Positions 21,008-31,561 of a stretch of 64,000 bases of DNA are shown here, in pieces. The stretch's first letter is position 1, and each line of letters begins with the position of its first letter. This DNA comes from Raphanus sativus (lineage: Eukaryota > Streptophyta > Magnoliopsida > Brassicales > Brassicaceae), in assembly GCF_000801105.2 (NCBI RefSeq), contig NC_079514.1, positions 31,545,075 through 31,609,074 on the forward strand, in the 5' to 3' direction. The notes under the pieces are model-generated. The model saw only the letters and a list, made by a program, of their open reading frames with translations. It was not told where the DNA came from and ran no database searches. Position numbers and translations under genes: made by a program.

Positions 21008-23946
21008 ATGGCTTCTTCTTCTTCATCTTCTTCTTCCCCTCGCATAAAGAGATACCATGTTTTTCCGAGTTTCCACGGTCCAGATGTTCGTAGAGGCCTT
21101 CTCAGCCATTTACGCCATCAGTTTGCAAGCAAAGGGATCACGACATTCAAAGATCATGAGATTGAGAGAGGCCACACGATCGGACCTGAACTTGTACAAG
21201 CTATTAGAGAATCAAGAGTCTATGTCGTTCTGCTCTCAAAGAATTATGCTTCTTCCAGCTGGTGTTTAGATGAGTTGGTTGAAATCTTGAACTGCAAAGA
21301 AGCTTCTGGACAGATTGTGATGACGATTTTTTACGAAGTTGATCCGTCAGATGTACGGAAACAGAGCGGAGATTTTGGAAGAGCATTCGAGAAAACATGT
21401 GCAGTGAAAACTGAGGAAGAAAAGAAGAGATGGATAGAAGCTTTGGCATATGTAGCAACCATTGCTGGAGAGCACTTTCTTAACTGGTTTGTTGTTTCTT
21501 TGAGATTAATGAATTTATTTTACATACTTTAAATAACATAATTTGTATAAACTTGGAATCTTTCTTTTGTTAGGACTGATGAAGCGGCCATGGTAGAAAA
21601 GTTTGCCACAGATGTTATAAACAAACTGAATGTTACACTGTCAAGGGACTTTGACGGGATTGTGGGACTGCAAGATCACTTGAGAAAACTGATCACTTTG
21701 TTATGCTTAGAGTGTGATGACGCAAAGATGATTGGGATTTGGGGTCCTGCGGGAATCGGTAAGTCCACCATTGCTAGAGCTTTATTCAATCACCTTTCTG
21801 ACGATTTTAGACTTGGATGCTTTATGGGGAACCTCAAGGGTAGTTATAAGAGCATATTGGGTGTTGATGATTATGATTCCAAGTTGGGTTTGCAAAGCCA
21901 ACTTCTGTCTAAGGTTTTGAACCAAAGGGAGATGAGGGTACATCATTTAGGTGCTGTAAAAGAGTGGCTAAAAGATCAAAGAGTGCTTATCATTCTTGAT
22001 GATGTAGATGATCTAGAGGAACTAGATGTTTTGGTTAGAGAACTTTCTTGGTTTGGTTTAGGAAGTAGGTAGTTATAAGCCCCTTGCAAATCTCAAGACA
22101 GTTAAACCTGGATGATTCCTATTGGTTGAAAGAAATCCCAAATCTTTCGGAGGCTACTAATCTTGAGACACTATCACTAGTGAATTGTATAAGTCTGGTG
22201 GAGCTTCCCTCTTCAATTAGGAATCTAAACAAACTGGAGAATTTGAACCTGAGGAGATGCGAAAAGCTAGTGGTTATTCCCACCAACATCAATTTAGCAT
22301 CTCTAGAGTTTGTAATCATGGATGATTGCTCACGATTGAGATCATTTCCAGATATTTCTAGCAACATCAAACATCTTCATGTAAAGAATACAAAGATAAA
22401 AGATGTTTCTGCATCTGTAGCTGAAAGATGGCTTCGTCTTGAGGAGTTTCTTTTAGGCAGCAAATACCTCAAGAGATTAACACACGTTCCAAAAGGTGTA
22501 AGATATTTAGATCTAAGCAACAGTGATATAAAGAAGATTCCAGACTGCATCATAGGTCTCCCTGGATTACAAAGACTCAGGATCAAAAACTGCAGAAAGC
22601 TGGTGTCACTGCAGGGTCTTCCGCCTTCGCTTAGAAAGCTGGATGCAGAGGATTGTGTATCCCTCAAAAGTGTCTGTTTCTCCTTCTGTGAACCAAAATC
22701 TGTGTATATTATTCTGGACGACTGCAAGTGTGTTAAATCAGAAAAAGATGCGATAAGAGTATCTTCCACGTTCTACTACCCATCTGAACAGCTACCCATA
22801 CAGAGAAATCACATTGTTCAACTGTTTTTCACTAGATGAAGAAACAAGAAGAGTAATCACTCAACAATGGGAATACAAGAGTGTCCGGTTACCAGGTAAA
22901 GAAATCCCTCCAGAGTTTGCTCACAGTGCCAAAGGAAACTCCATAACCATCTCTTCGGGGAATTTCTCTGCGTCCTCAAGATTTAAGGCTTGCCTCCTGC
23001 TTTCTACATCCGGAGAGGTCTCAACCCCCCCCCCCCCCCCCCAACTATAATTATTTGTCGTCTAAGAAGCAAAGGTGTTACCATCAATGAACTTAAATTC
23101 TCAATGACAATGTCTCCCCCACTCCTAAGTGAACACATGTTAGTCTTTTCTGGGGCCCTGTTTAGAGAGCACACATGTGTTGCACTGGAAGCGACTACGA
23201 GCGAGATTCAATTTGAATTCAGCTGCAACTCAATAATTGAATTCAGCTGCAACTCGATTATTAGTGAAAAGATTATTGAGTGTGGTGTCCAGATGTTGAG
23301 GGAGGAAGGTGAGATGAAAATATCTTCATGGTTCGACGATCCTAACAGAGAAGTCAGGTTCCTCAACTGCATGAAACTAGATGAAGAAGCAAGAAGAGCA
23401 ATCATACAACGATGGGCTTACAAGAGTGTGTGTTTTCCAGGTAAAGAAATCCCTTCTGAGTTCACTCACAAAGCCACAGGAAACTCCATAACCATCCCTG
23501 AGGGGACTCTCCCTCTGTCCTCAAGTTTCAAGGTTTGCATCCTGCTTTCTCCAAACCTACAACACCCTCCAAAGCGCTGCTATTATATTGCTTGTCGTCT
23601 AAAAAGCAAAGGTATTCTCATCAATGAACTTAAATTCTATCCGAATTTGTGCTTTTCAAAGAAGTACCATCCTCCACTCCGAACCGAACACCTATTCATA
23701 TTTCCTGGGGCCCTGTTTAAAGAAGACAGATGGGTTGAAGTGGACTCGGATATTCAATTTGAATTCATTTGCAACGAAGCACATTCTAAGATTGTTGAGT
23801 GCGGTGTACAGATCATGGCGGAGGAAGGTGAAACTAGTAGTAGAGAATGGAAACAGCAGAGTGATGGAGCCGTTAAGCATACAGGTTGTTGGAGTGGGCT
23901 TAAGAAGCTAGTTGGTCTGAAGAAGAAGAAACATAAGACGGAGTGA
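21008..23946 (+). pseudogene. TIR-NBS-LRR resistance gene, internally deleted
   Basis: Exon 1 (21008-21486) encodes a Ser-rich leader and a TIR domain with [11 protein letters not shown], which holds the catalytic Glu of TIR NADases. Exon 2 starts at 21574 (phase-2 join) and encodes the start of NB-ARC: P-loop GPAGIGKST near 21750 and kinase-2 LIILDDVDD near 21990. It stops at 22072 right after GLGSR, where normal genes continue into RNBS-B and the ARC subdomains. The following LRR exon (from about 22083) is joined directly, so the rest of NB-ARC and the first LRR exon are deleted. An extra A near 22107 shifts the LRR frame. The LRRs run to about 22,700; two C-JID modules follow (22850-23310, 23350-23830), and the last frame ends in a basic KKKKHKTE tail. 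An 18-C run (23025-23042) inside the first C-JID coincides with another frame change. A TIR plus partial NB protein could still be made. Confidence 0.88.
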
Positions 23947-24446
23947 AAATTTTGTATAATCTAGATGCATAAGCATTTTGTAGTTTAAGATGATACATTC
24001 ATATTGATCTATATGTTGTCTTTGTGTATTCAGAGATTTGTAGTATAGCTCTGTCTCAAAGCTTAGGTATTGTTGCCTATATTCACATACATAGTAGATC
24101 GTTGCTAAAGCTAGATCCCTTAATTGATGGAGTTTTATCAGTTTCCAAATCATCAGGGTCTGTATTGAGTAAATCATCTCAAAATAAACAGAACCTTGTA
24201 CTTGTGAAAAATCATCAAGGATGGATTATCTGAGTTTTGGAGGCTGAGATTCCAGGACCATAGTGAACTCTGAGAATGTAGATTGCATTAGGCCTAGTTC
24301 TTTAGGTTATGTTGGCTTCTGATATTGATTTTAGTTCTTCAATGAAAGGCATCATCAACAAAACTGAGATCGGGCTTTGCAGTCATGTGACATCGTAATA
24401 CAGAATGAGAAAGGAAAAAGATCAGTAAGTTTCAAAGGTCTTTTTT

Positions 24447-24500
24447 GTCCCACATCGACTATGTGGAGAGACGTGTTGTAACGAGTTAGCTTATAAAAAG
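24447..24500 (+). promoter_or_regulatory. snRNA-type promoter, copy 1 (USE plus TATA)
   Basis: GTCCCACATCG at 24447-24457 matches the plant upstream sequence element of snRNA genes. A TATA box (TATAAAAAG) begins at 24492, leaving 34 bp between them. That four-helical-turn spacing is the one known for Pol II snRNA genes in plants; Pol III types have about one turn less. Confidence 0.7.
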
Positions 24501-24523
24501 AGAATAAGTACTGAGTTTTGAAG

Positions 24524-24635
24524 GTATGATCCTTCAGGTTTAAAGGGGATGTGATGATTGGGTTTAATATCTCGCATATTTTATTGCGTGAAGAGCGTTC
24601 CGCTCAAACCTCTTATTACGACAATTGGGCGCTCC
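24524..24635 (+). ncRNA. Putative snRNA-like RNA, copy 1
   Basis: Starting about 30 bp after the TATA box, roughly 110 bp can fold into several local stems by eye: ATCC with GGAT near the 5' end, CGCA with TGCG, GAGCG with CGCTC, and GGG with CCC close to the 3' end. The segment is nearly identical to 30284-30394, with about two differences, whereas the promoter spacer and downstream flanks of the two copies have diverged more. It does not match U1, U2, U4, U5, U6, U11, U12 or U3 as I remember them. The exact ends are guesses. It may be an unrecognised small RNA, a pseudogene of one I do not recall, or an unrelated repeat. Confidence 0.5.
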
Positions 24636-24648
24636 CATGTCAGTTTAA
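24636..24648 (+). terminator. snRNA 3'-end box, copy 1
   Basis: CATGTCAGTTTAA fits the plant Pol II snRNA 3'-processing consensus CA-(N3-10)-AGTNNAA, with N = 4. Confidence 0.6.
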
Positions 24649-24699
24649 TCTGATCCCTCTCTATTTCAAGTTATATTTTCCTTTAAAAAAGCTTTTGAG

Positions 24700-26623
24700 A
24701 AAAAATTATCTTACTCTTTTAAGAAAATCATTTTAAGAAAAAACCATTTTAAAGTTATTTAAATATTGAATAACAAAATTTTGAAAAAAAAAATAGAATT
24801 TAGGCTCGTAGTAAGTTTATACCTAAAATCTGTTAATTTTGTAACTATATTATGGAAAATATAGTGTAATCTTATTAAAACAAGGAATTTGGAAAAATAA
24901 TGTTTTACTGTTTTAATTACCATAGATCTAATACTATTAAAACAAAACTTATTAAGCCCTTGATTTTTAAATTATTTACAAAATCATGTCATTTTCTTTT
25001 TTAATTTAACATAATTTTTTAATATATTTAAAATGACAAAATATTCATAGATTCCACAACTTAATCATTCTCGCTTTTTATACCATTAATTAATAACATT
25101 ATTAAAATCATTTATTAATTGTATATTTCAATGAGAATACAAATTTTATAAAGCATAATTATCAAATACAAACCTATATAATCATCACATACAAACCTAT
25201 ATAAATCGTCAAAAATAATTCATGTTACATTTAAGTCATCTACCATTAATGATTATGTTTTTCTTTTGTCATCTTAATGATTGATTATGCTTCAGTGAAT
25301 TTGGGTAGAATTTGTGAATTTTACAAAATTTGATCATGATTTTTTGTAAATTGTGACTTCATAATTCTCCGGTGTTTTCTTTTATATTTGTAAACTGTAT
25401 GCTTTCTTATCCGACATAAATCCTGAGACGATTCCTATATAAAAAATAATATCATGAACATGGAGAAAGGGTAAGCAACAAATTTATCTAAAACAGCTTA
25501 GTAGCATCGGTAAATCAGCAGCGTACATGGTTTTCTCAGATCTTTGACTTAGTCTTCGATCCAAGTTCTTAACAAAATCTGCATAGATCGGAGATGTCAG
25601 TGTTTTGTTACATTCAATTAACAAAGATCCTTTACTCTGGCAATTGCATGTGGTAAACGTTAAAAACCAAAAAGTAAAAGATAAAAAGGTTAAATTCATC
25701 AAAGAAGGAATTGTGATAGTTAGAGCATGATTAACCATGATCTCTTAGTTGGGGTTTTTAACTCATTTTTAACATCTTTCGGCTAAGAAACGGCTCTTAT
25801 ATCTCTTATTTAAGAGACGGTTCTTAGTTTTTCTTAGTTAAAATCTAAAAAAAATTAAGAACCGTTTCTTAGCCGAAGTTAAGAACCCCGATTAAGATAT
25901 TGGGGTTAATCATGATCTTACCTCTTTATGACTCATAGATATGAGCAAACCATGAGATTACTCCTTTTGATTTTGTTAATCTATCTTCAAATCGGAAACA
26001 ACGATCGTGGATTCCATTCAATTGATTATATTTAAAGATGGATTATCTGTGTTTTGGAGGCTGAGATTCCAGTACCAAAGTGAAATCAATTTGGTGAGAA
26101 TGTAGGTTCAAATTATGCCTAGTTCTTTAGGTTATGATGGCATTTGATATTGAATTTAATTCTTCAATGAAAGGCATAATTTTCAATAAAACTGAAAATG
26201 GGCTTTGTCAGTCATGTGGCATCTTAGTACAGAAGAAAAATAATAAATCAGTAAGTTTCAAAGACTTTTTAATTTCTCTATTTAAAGCTAAAAATATCAT
26301 TTGTGTTCCTGAATGTATCAACAAATTGTACATAATAACTGCATATTGTTGAGCTTGGTGATGTAATTTTGTGCATGCTTGGAAATCATTTGTGTTCCAA
26401 ATTGTAAAAAATCAATTGTGTTCCACAATGCTGTCTCTGCCACATGTGCTATTACAGTTTACCTTTGGTCTTTGAACTGCGACAGATATCCTTTAAACAA
26501 TAATAACTGCTTTTTTAAATAATTAACTTCGTTGATTAAAGGGTTCAAAGAATAAAAATTTACTGGGGAAAAAAAGAGTGTGATTTAGTCTGTTGGTTTT
26601 AGAGTTCGATTTAGGGTTTAGAA
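24700..26623. other. AT-rich intergenic DNA before the F-box gene
   Basis: No gene is seen. The part up to about 24,900 is a duplicate of 30450-30870, and 26037-26270 is a duplicate of 24228-24440 (without the snRNA-like insert). A Tourist-like MITE lies at 25723-25917. The last 200 bp should hold the F-box promoter. Confidence 0.6.
25723..25917. mobile_element. Tourist-like (PIF/Harbinger) MITE
   Basis: The 195-bp element has terminal inverted repeats (GAGCATGATTAACC and GGTTAATCATGATC, one mismatch) and is flanked by TTA on both sides (25720-25722, 25918-25920), the 3-bp duplication typical of Harbinger. The interior is largely palindromic (CTTAGCCGAAGTTAAGAACC mirrors the left side). Confidence 0.85.
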
Positions 26624-27486
26624 ATGGAGAAAAGGTTGGCGAAAGAGAAGAAAAGCAACTCAGAGGAAAGAAGAAGCAACTCAGTGATAAACGATTTGCC
26701 AGATCCATTGCTCTGTCACATACTCTCTTTTCTCCCGACAAAAGATTCAGTTCGAAGCAGCCTTCTGTCGAAACGTTGGAGGAATCTCTGGTTACAGGTT
26801 CCTGTTTTCGACTTGGACTCACTTCAATTCGCTGGTGATGTTTTTGGTTTCATCGAGTTCGTCGATAGATTTCTTGAATCCGACGAAAATCTAGCCTTGA
26901 ATAGATTCAAGTTGATCTATCATTATGAGGATACTGGTGATGATGATGATAGTTTTCTAGAGTCATGGATATATGCTTTAGTTAGGCGTAGAGTTCGTCA
27001 TCTTGATTTTGAAGTCGACTCAGATGATGAGGACGAACTAGTTTGTATGCCTCTTTCGCTGTATTCATGTAACACCTTAGTCAGCTTAAGCCTCAACCAC
27101 GTAGCCTTGTGTGAGTTGAAACAAGAGTTTCATGTTTCATTGCCTTGCCTCAAGGTTATGCATTTAGATAGAGTAAGGTATGACAAATCGATTAAACGTG
27201 ACAAATCCAACCTTGAGATGCTTATAACTAGCTGCCCTGTTCTTGAAAAGTTGACCATAATCAGGGATTCATTTGAGCTTCTTGAAATTATTCGTGTGCG
27301 CTCCAAGTCTTTAAAAAGTTCGGCTCTAGTGATTGAAGATTCCGAAGTTGGTCTCTTTGAAGATCACGTTGTGGAGATCGATGCTCTGAAGCTTGAGCGT
27401 ATGAGTCTCTATGATCACTTGTCTGGAAGCATCATCATTCACAGTATTACTCCCTCTGCAGAAGTAGACATCGATGTTAATTTCAA

Positions 27487-28527
27487 CTAGATTTTGATCC
27501 GCGCTTCGGAAGTGCGGGTATTATTTTTTATTTTTATGAAAAATATTATTTGTCTGTAATTATTGAATGTATTTATCTTATTAAAACTTTCTTTATAATA
27601 AATTCGACATATTAGAGTGCCTCTGGTAAACTATGTGTTTTCTGACTTTATTTTATTCTCTTTTCAATCAATATATTTATTTGGCTTATTGTTAAAATAA
27701 ATAATTTTAGAATATAACTGTACAATACTTTTACATTGATATTTTGTTTAAACAATGTGACATATTTCTAGATTAATTAAATATTTACATAGTAATTTGT
27801 ATACAATTCAACCTATTTGTCTAGTTTGTTGTTAAAAAAAATGATTTTGAATTCAAATGTACAGTACTTTTATATTGTTTTTTCTTCAGTTCATATAATT
27901 TTTTAAAATAAATTTCTTTCAATATAAGCTATATCAAAAATTAGTCAACTAAAGAATCTATAAACAATTATTTACATAGCAATATAACATATTTATATTA
28001 TTTTTTTTGTGTTTATATGAACTGAAGAAAAAACAATATAAAAGTACTGTACATTTGAATTCAAAATCATTTCTTTCATTAATTCAGTTTAATATATAAA
28101 TTATTTATTACTGCCATATTTAAAATGAAAGTTTATTGATATATTTTTAGGTTGCTACAAACCAACCCGGACCGAAAATGATCCAACTCGAACCTCCTAC
28201 GATATTTATAATATTCGAATGATATTTATTTAATTTAAAAATCTAGGGAAAAAATATTGTGTATCACGAAAACATATATGATCAATTGATGGTTTCCTAA
28301 AATGTAGGAAGTTTAAATGGATTTGCTGATTTTATTTGGATAGAGATATTTTTTTAATAAAAATACAATTCAAGTTTCCAAACAATTTTTTAACTACAAT
28401 TCAAGTTTCCAAACAAACTTATTCTTTATAAATGCTATCCAAGTAACCAAACACACCAATTTTTTTTAATACTCTTATTCAAATATCCAAACACACTGAA
28501 ATTGTACTTCAGCTTTAATAAGATAGA
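27487..28527 (-). mobile_element. Non-autonomous Helitron (copy 2)
   Basis: Minus-strand start TCTATCTTATTAAAGC; minus-strand end has a hairpin near CCCGCACTTCCGAAGCGCGG followed by ATCAAAAT and CTAG. It is inserted between A (27486) and T (28528) in the F-box exon. The 1,041-bp body has no gene. It contains a long inverted repeat (27841-27896 with 28015-28071) and TTTCCAAACAA-type repeats near 28370-28500. Confidence 0.85.
27841..28071. repeat. 57-bp inverted repeat inside Helitron copy 2
   Basis: The left arm ends CTTCAGTTCATATA (27896) and the right arm begins TATATGAACTGAAG (28015). The arms match essentially base for base over about 57 bp and are separated by about 118 bp. Only the left-arm sequence has a counterpart in Helitron copy 3 (near 58045-58110), so the right arm is the added one. 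Confidence 0.8.
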
Positions 28528-29152
28528 TAGATGGGGAGGATGATGATGATGATGATTCTTACAAGAGGACTATGATCCGTAATTTCCTCACCGGGATATC
28601 CACAGTCTCCGCCATGAAGATCTCTTCTAATACTATGGAGGTACGTATATGTACACTGATATACTTATATACTAATGCATGGTTATGATTGTGACATTTT
28701 TTAATATTGTAACACAGGTCATCCATGATTACTCAAAATTGGAACTGTTACCTGAGTTCTCTAACTTGTCTTGGTTGCATGCTTCATTCCTTGAATCTTT
28801 TTTGGAATTGCTGCCAACCTTTCTTGGTTGCTGCCCGAATCTTCACACACTCGTCCTTGTGAGTCTTTACTTACATATTTGCTTGTAATTTTTTCATATC
28901 GCATAACACTTGACTGTCTCTTTGTTTTGGGGGTATTATTGATTATCAGGAATTTGAGGTTGATAAAGAGGAATCGCCAATCAAACTCTCCTATGTGCCG
29001 CTGTGTTTCGTATTATCTCTCAAGTATGTTGAGCTTTCGACACCAGACACAACAAGAACATCAAACCAGATGAAATTAGCGATATATTTTCTGAGGAATT
29101 GCGCTACCCTGAAGGAACTGGCTTTAACCGAAGGTTTCAGTGATGACATATT

Positions 29153-29787
29153 TGTTGGGCTTTTCCAAGCCCATGTCCAACTCTATCTTGTCCTATTAGT
29201 ACGATATTGTCCACTTTGAGCCTTAATGATAAGTCCGCATGGATTTACTTTTGGTTTCCTTCCCAAAAGGCCTCGTACTAATTAGAGTTGAACATCTCTT
29301 TATATATTAGACACTTCTTGTCTAATTCTCCAATGTAGGACTTAGATTGCATCTCACATTCTCCCCTTCAAACTAAGAACCACAACTCATCTCTTGTGTG
29401 TTTCCTAATCACAGGGCTTTTTTTTGAGAATGCTTCTCCCACAACATCACATCACAGGTTCCATGATCTTCTGACATTTCTGCTACAGACCTCCTTTTTC
29501 TTTCTTCAAGGATTCCTCATTCTTTCGAGGGGTATTTTAGTCTTTCTTGCAGATCTTCGTCAAACCGCTCTGATACCAATTGTTGGGATTGTGTGAGCCC
29601 ATGTCCAACTCTATTTATCCGATTAGTACGATATTGTCCACTTTGGGCCGAAGCAGTAAAGCCCGCATGGATTTGATTTTGGGCTCCTTCCCAAAAAGTC
29701 TCGTAATAATTGGAGTTGGACATCTCTTTATATATTAGACTTTACTTTGTCTAATATCCAATGTGGAACTTTGTTTGACATCTCACA
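29153..29787 (-). mobile_element. TRIM retrotransposon in minus orientation
   Basis: A miniature LTR element of 635 bp is flanked by a perfect 5-bp duplication ATATT (29148-29152, 29788-29792). The LTRs are 29153-29358 and 29581-29787 (TGTTGGG to CTCACA). The primer site GGTATCAGAGC (complement, 29567-29579) sits beside the right LTR, and a polypurine tract (complement of TTCTCCCCTTC) sits beside the left LTR, so it reads on the minus strand. No coding capacity. TRIMs of this size are known in Brassicaceae; the exact family was not assigned. Confidence 0.9.
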
Positions 29788-30205
29788 ATATTGACATCAT
29801 TAAGAAAATCAAAAAGATTCCAAGAAGGTCTAGAAAGTGCAGGATTGTCACTGATTGGTTTGATGAAGAATGAATCCAACTTATAGTTAAGTAATAGTAG
29901 TAATCCAGTGTAAGACTATTTTAGCTTTTTGTTGTCTATGTGGGCATGGCTTCAAGTTTCCTAAGTTGGATGGACCTAGATGTTATCAAGTTGATTTGTC
30001 TTCTTTTAAAAGTTTCCTTTTAGTTTATGAAGGTTGGTGTTATGTGAATACCTTGAATCAAAATATAATATGAATTGCAAATTTCAGGTCTGTGTTCTAA
30101 AACTAAATATTGCCCTTGCGTCTTAGTCAGAGACATTTTACCTTAGAAACAAGGAGAAAGACGGACGTAAGTGGGAAAGAATTAAAACAAAGGTTTCAGA
30201 TTTTT

Positions 30206-30260
30206 GTCCCACATCGACTGTGTGGAGAGACGTGTGATAACGAGTGAGCTTATAAAAAGA
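30206..30260 (+). promoter_or_regulatory. snRNA-type promoter, copy 2 (USE plus TATA)
   Basis: GTCCCACATCG at 30206-30216 and TATAAAAAG at 30251, again exactly 34 bp apart as in copy 1 despite several substitutions in the spacer. Confidence 0.7.
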
Positions 30261-30283
30261 GAATAAGTACAGTATTTTAAGAA

Positions 30284-30394
30284 GTATGATCCTTCAGGTT
30301 TAAAGGGGATGTGATGATTGGGTTTATATCTCGCATATTTTATTGCGTGAAGAGCGTTCCGCTCAAACCTCTTATTACGACAATTGGGCGTTCC
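30284..30394 (+). ncRNA. Putative snRNA-like RNA, copy 2
   Basis: Same RNA as at 24524-24635, differing by one deleted A after GGGTTT and one C/T change in the terminal hairpin loop by my reading. The stems noted for copy 1 are preserved. The locus lies in a segment duplicated with copy 1, so duplication alone may explain the pair. Its much higher conservation than its flanks is what suggests a retained function. Confidence 0.5.
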
Positions 30395-30407
30395 CATTTC
30401 AGTTTAA
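30395..30407 (+). terminator. snRNA 3'-end box, copy 2
   Basis: CATTTCAGTTTAA again fits CA-(N4)-AGTNNAA. The variable N bases differ from copy 1 while the fixed bases do not. Confidence 0.6.
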
Positions 30408-30507
30408 TCTGATCCCTCTCTTATTTGAAGATATATATTTTAAAAAAAAAAAATTTATCATAATTTATAAGAAAAAACCATTTTAAGAAAAAACAATATT
30501 AAAGTTA

Positions 30508-30736
30508 CTTCTTCTGTTTGGTAGTTTTAGCCAAAACTTTTTGTTTCACAATATAAGGTGTTCACATAATCCAAAGTAACTTTTGCATTAAATAGATATT
30601 TAATGACCAATCAAATAATACATGCCTTTTAATTATTGATTGAATTTGTATATTAAATGCTATTTTTTCAAAAGTAATCATTTTCTTGATACTAACACTT
30701 TTAAGTAAAACTATTTACAAATAAAAACAGAGGGAA
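30508..30736. mobile_element. Stowaway-like MITE with documented empty site
   Basis: A 229-bp insertion has ends resembling CTCCCTCCGTTT-type Stowaway repeats (CTTCTTCTGTTT and AAACAGAGGGAA), flanked by TA on both sides. The duplicated segment near 24751-24760 reads AAAGTTATTT without the insertion, an empty site with a single TA, so the boundaries are certain. Confidence 0.88.
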
Positions 30737-30739
30737 TAT

Positions 30740-31561
30740 TTAACTATTGAATAGCAAAATTTTGAATTTAGGCTCGTAGTACGTTTATAGCTAAAACCTG
30801 TTAATTTTGTAACTTTATTATGGTAAATACTGTATAATACGTATCAAAACAAGGAATTTGGAAAAGGGTACCATTTAACTGTTTTAGTTATCATATAATT
30901 TATTTTTAAAGCTAAAAAGCTAAATAATAGTTAACCCATAGATATAAAAAATATAAAGTATGAATTTATATTACTTTCAACATTAGATTATTTATAAAAG
31001 AATAAGTTAGATTTGCAAACTGAAAAATACCAGGTCAACATCTAGTCTGAGTTTATTCTCGAAATAAAAAAATGTAGTACCGAAGCCAAATATCCTGTAA
31101 ATCATGTTAGAGCTTTTATGGAAAGAAATTGTTAAATCATGTCATTTTTAGTATCTTGTTTAATTTTAAAATAAATTAATAAAAGCAACAAATTAATATA
31201 CAAATAATACAACTACATCAAATTATAAAAAATTAATATAATATAAATAAAGTAGTTATTATTAAACATCTATAATATATTCTACTATATAAAACCAACT
31301 TAAACACGGATTAAGTCCTCGTTTAGTATTAAACGACAAGTCTTTCTTTAACAATATTGCACATACCTCTAATTGTGTTGTGTCCAAATAAAAAACCAAA
31401 AATTATAACTTTAAACCATCAGACACTAAAAAATTTGTAACGATCCAGAACATTGAACATTCTTTGTAACGTAAAAAAACAATCATATTGAGTAAAAGAT
31501 AATTCATCTCAAATCCAAAGTACAATATAACCAAAAAAGAGACAAGGATTACATTTCCCTT
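30740..31561. other. AT-rich intergenic DNA downstream of eS10
   Basis: No gene is seen on either strand. It contains the end of the segment duplicated from 24.7-24.9 kb and then unique AT-rich sequence; the part nearest 31561 should be the eS10 3' untranslated region (minus strand). Confidence 0.5.

Larger units (their letters stand above)
26624..29873 (+). pseudogene. F-box/LRR/FBD gene broken by Helitron and TRIM
   Basis: Proteins of this family are presumed substrate receptors of SCF ubiquitin ligases. The exon from ATG 26624 encodes an F-box (LPDPLLCHILSFLPTKDSVR, about residues 25-70) and leucine-rich segments. At 27487 it runs into a Helitron. Beyond it the gene resumes at 28528 with an Asp run and YKRTMIRNFLTGIS. 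It is spliced by a GT-AG intron (28641-28717) to [20 protein letters not shown], then another (28859-28949) to EFEVDKEESPIKLSY, the FBD domain. A TRIM element (29153-29787) cuts the FBD before its end (KKIPRRSRKCRIV, 29793-29873). Removing the Helitron exactly does not restore the frame (off by one), and the FBD end is also off by one, so the copy is dead apart from a possible truncated F-box protein. Confidence 0.88.

Noticed and set aside
24551..24652. C/D snoRNA (GTGATGA as box C, CTGA as box D)
   Set aside because: The CTGA lies beyond the 3'-end box, no terminal stem pairs the two boxes, and the promoter spacing is of the Pol II snRNA type; kept only as an alternative.
26134..26352. Short frame MAFDIEFNSS-like at 26137
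   Set aside because: The paralogous segment at 24320 has no equivalent open frame, so it is not under coding constraint.
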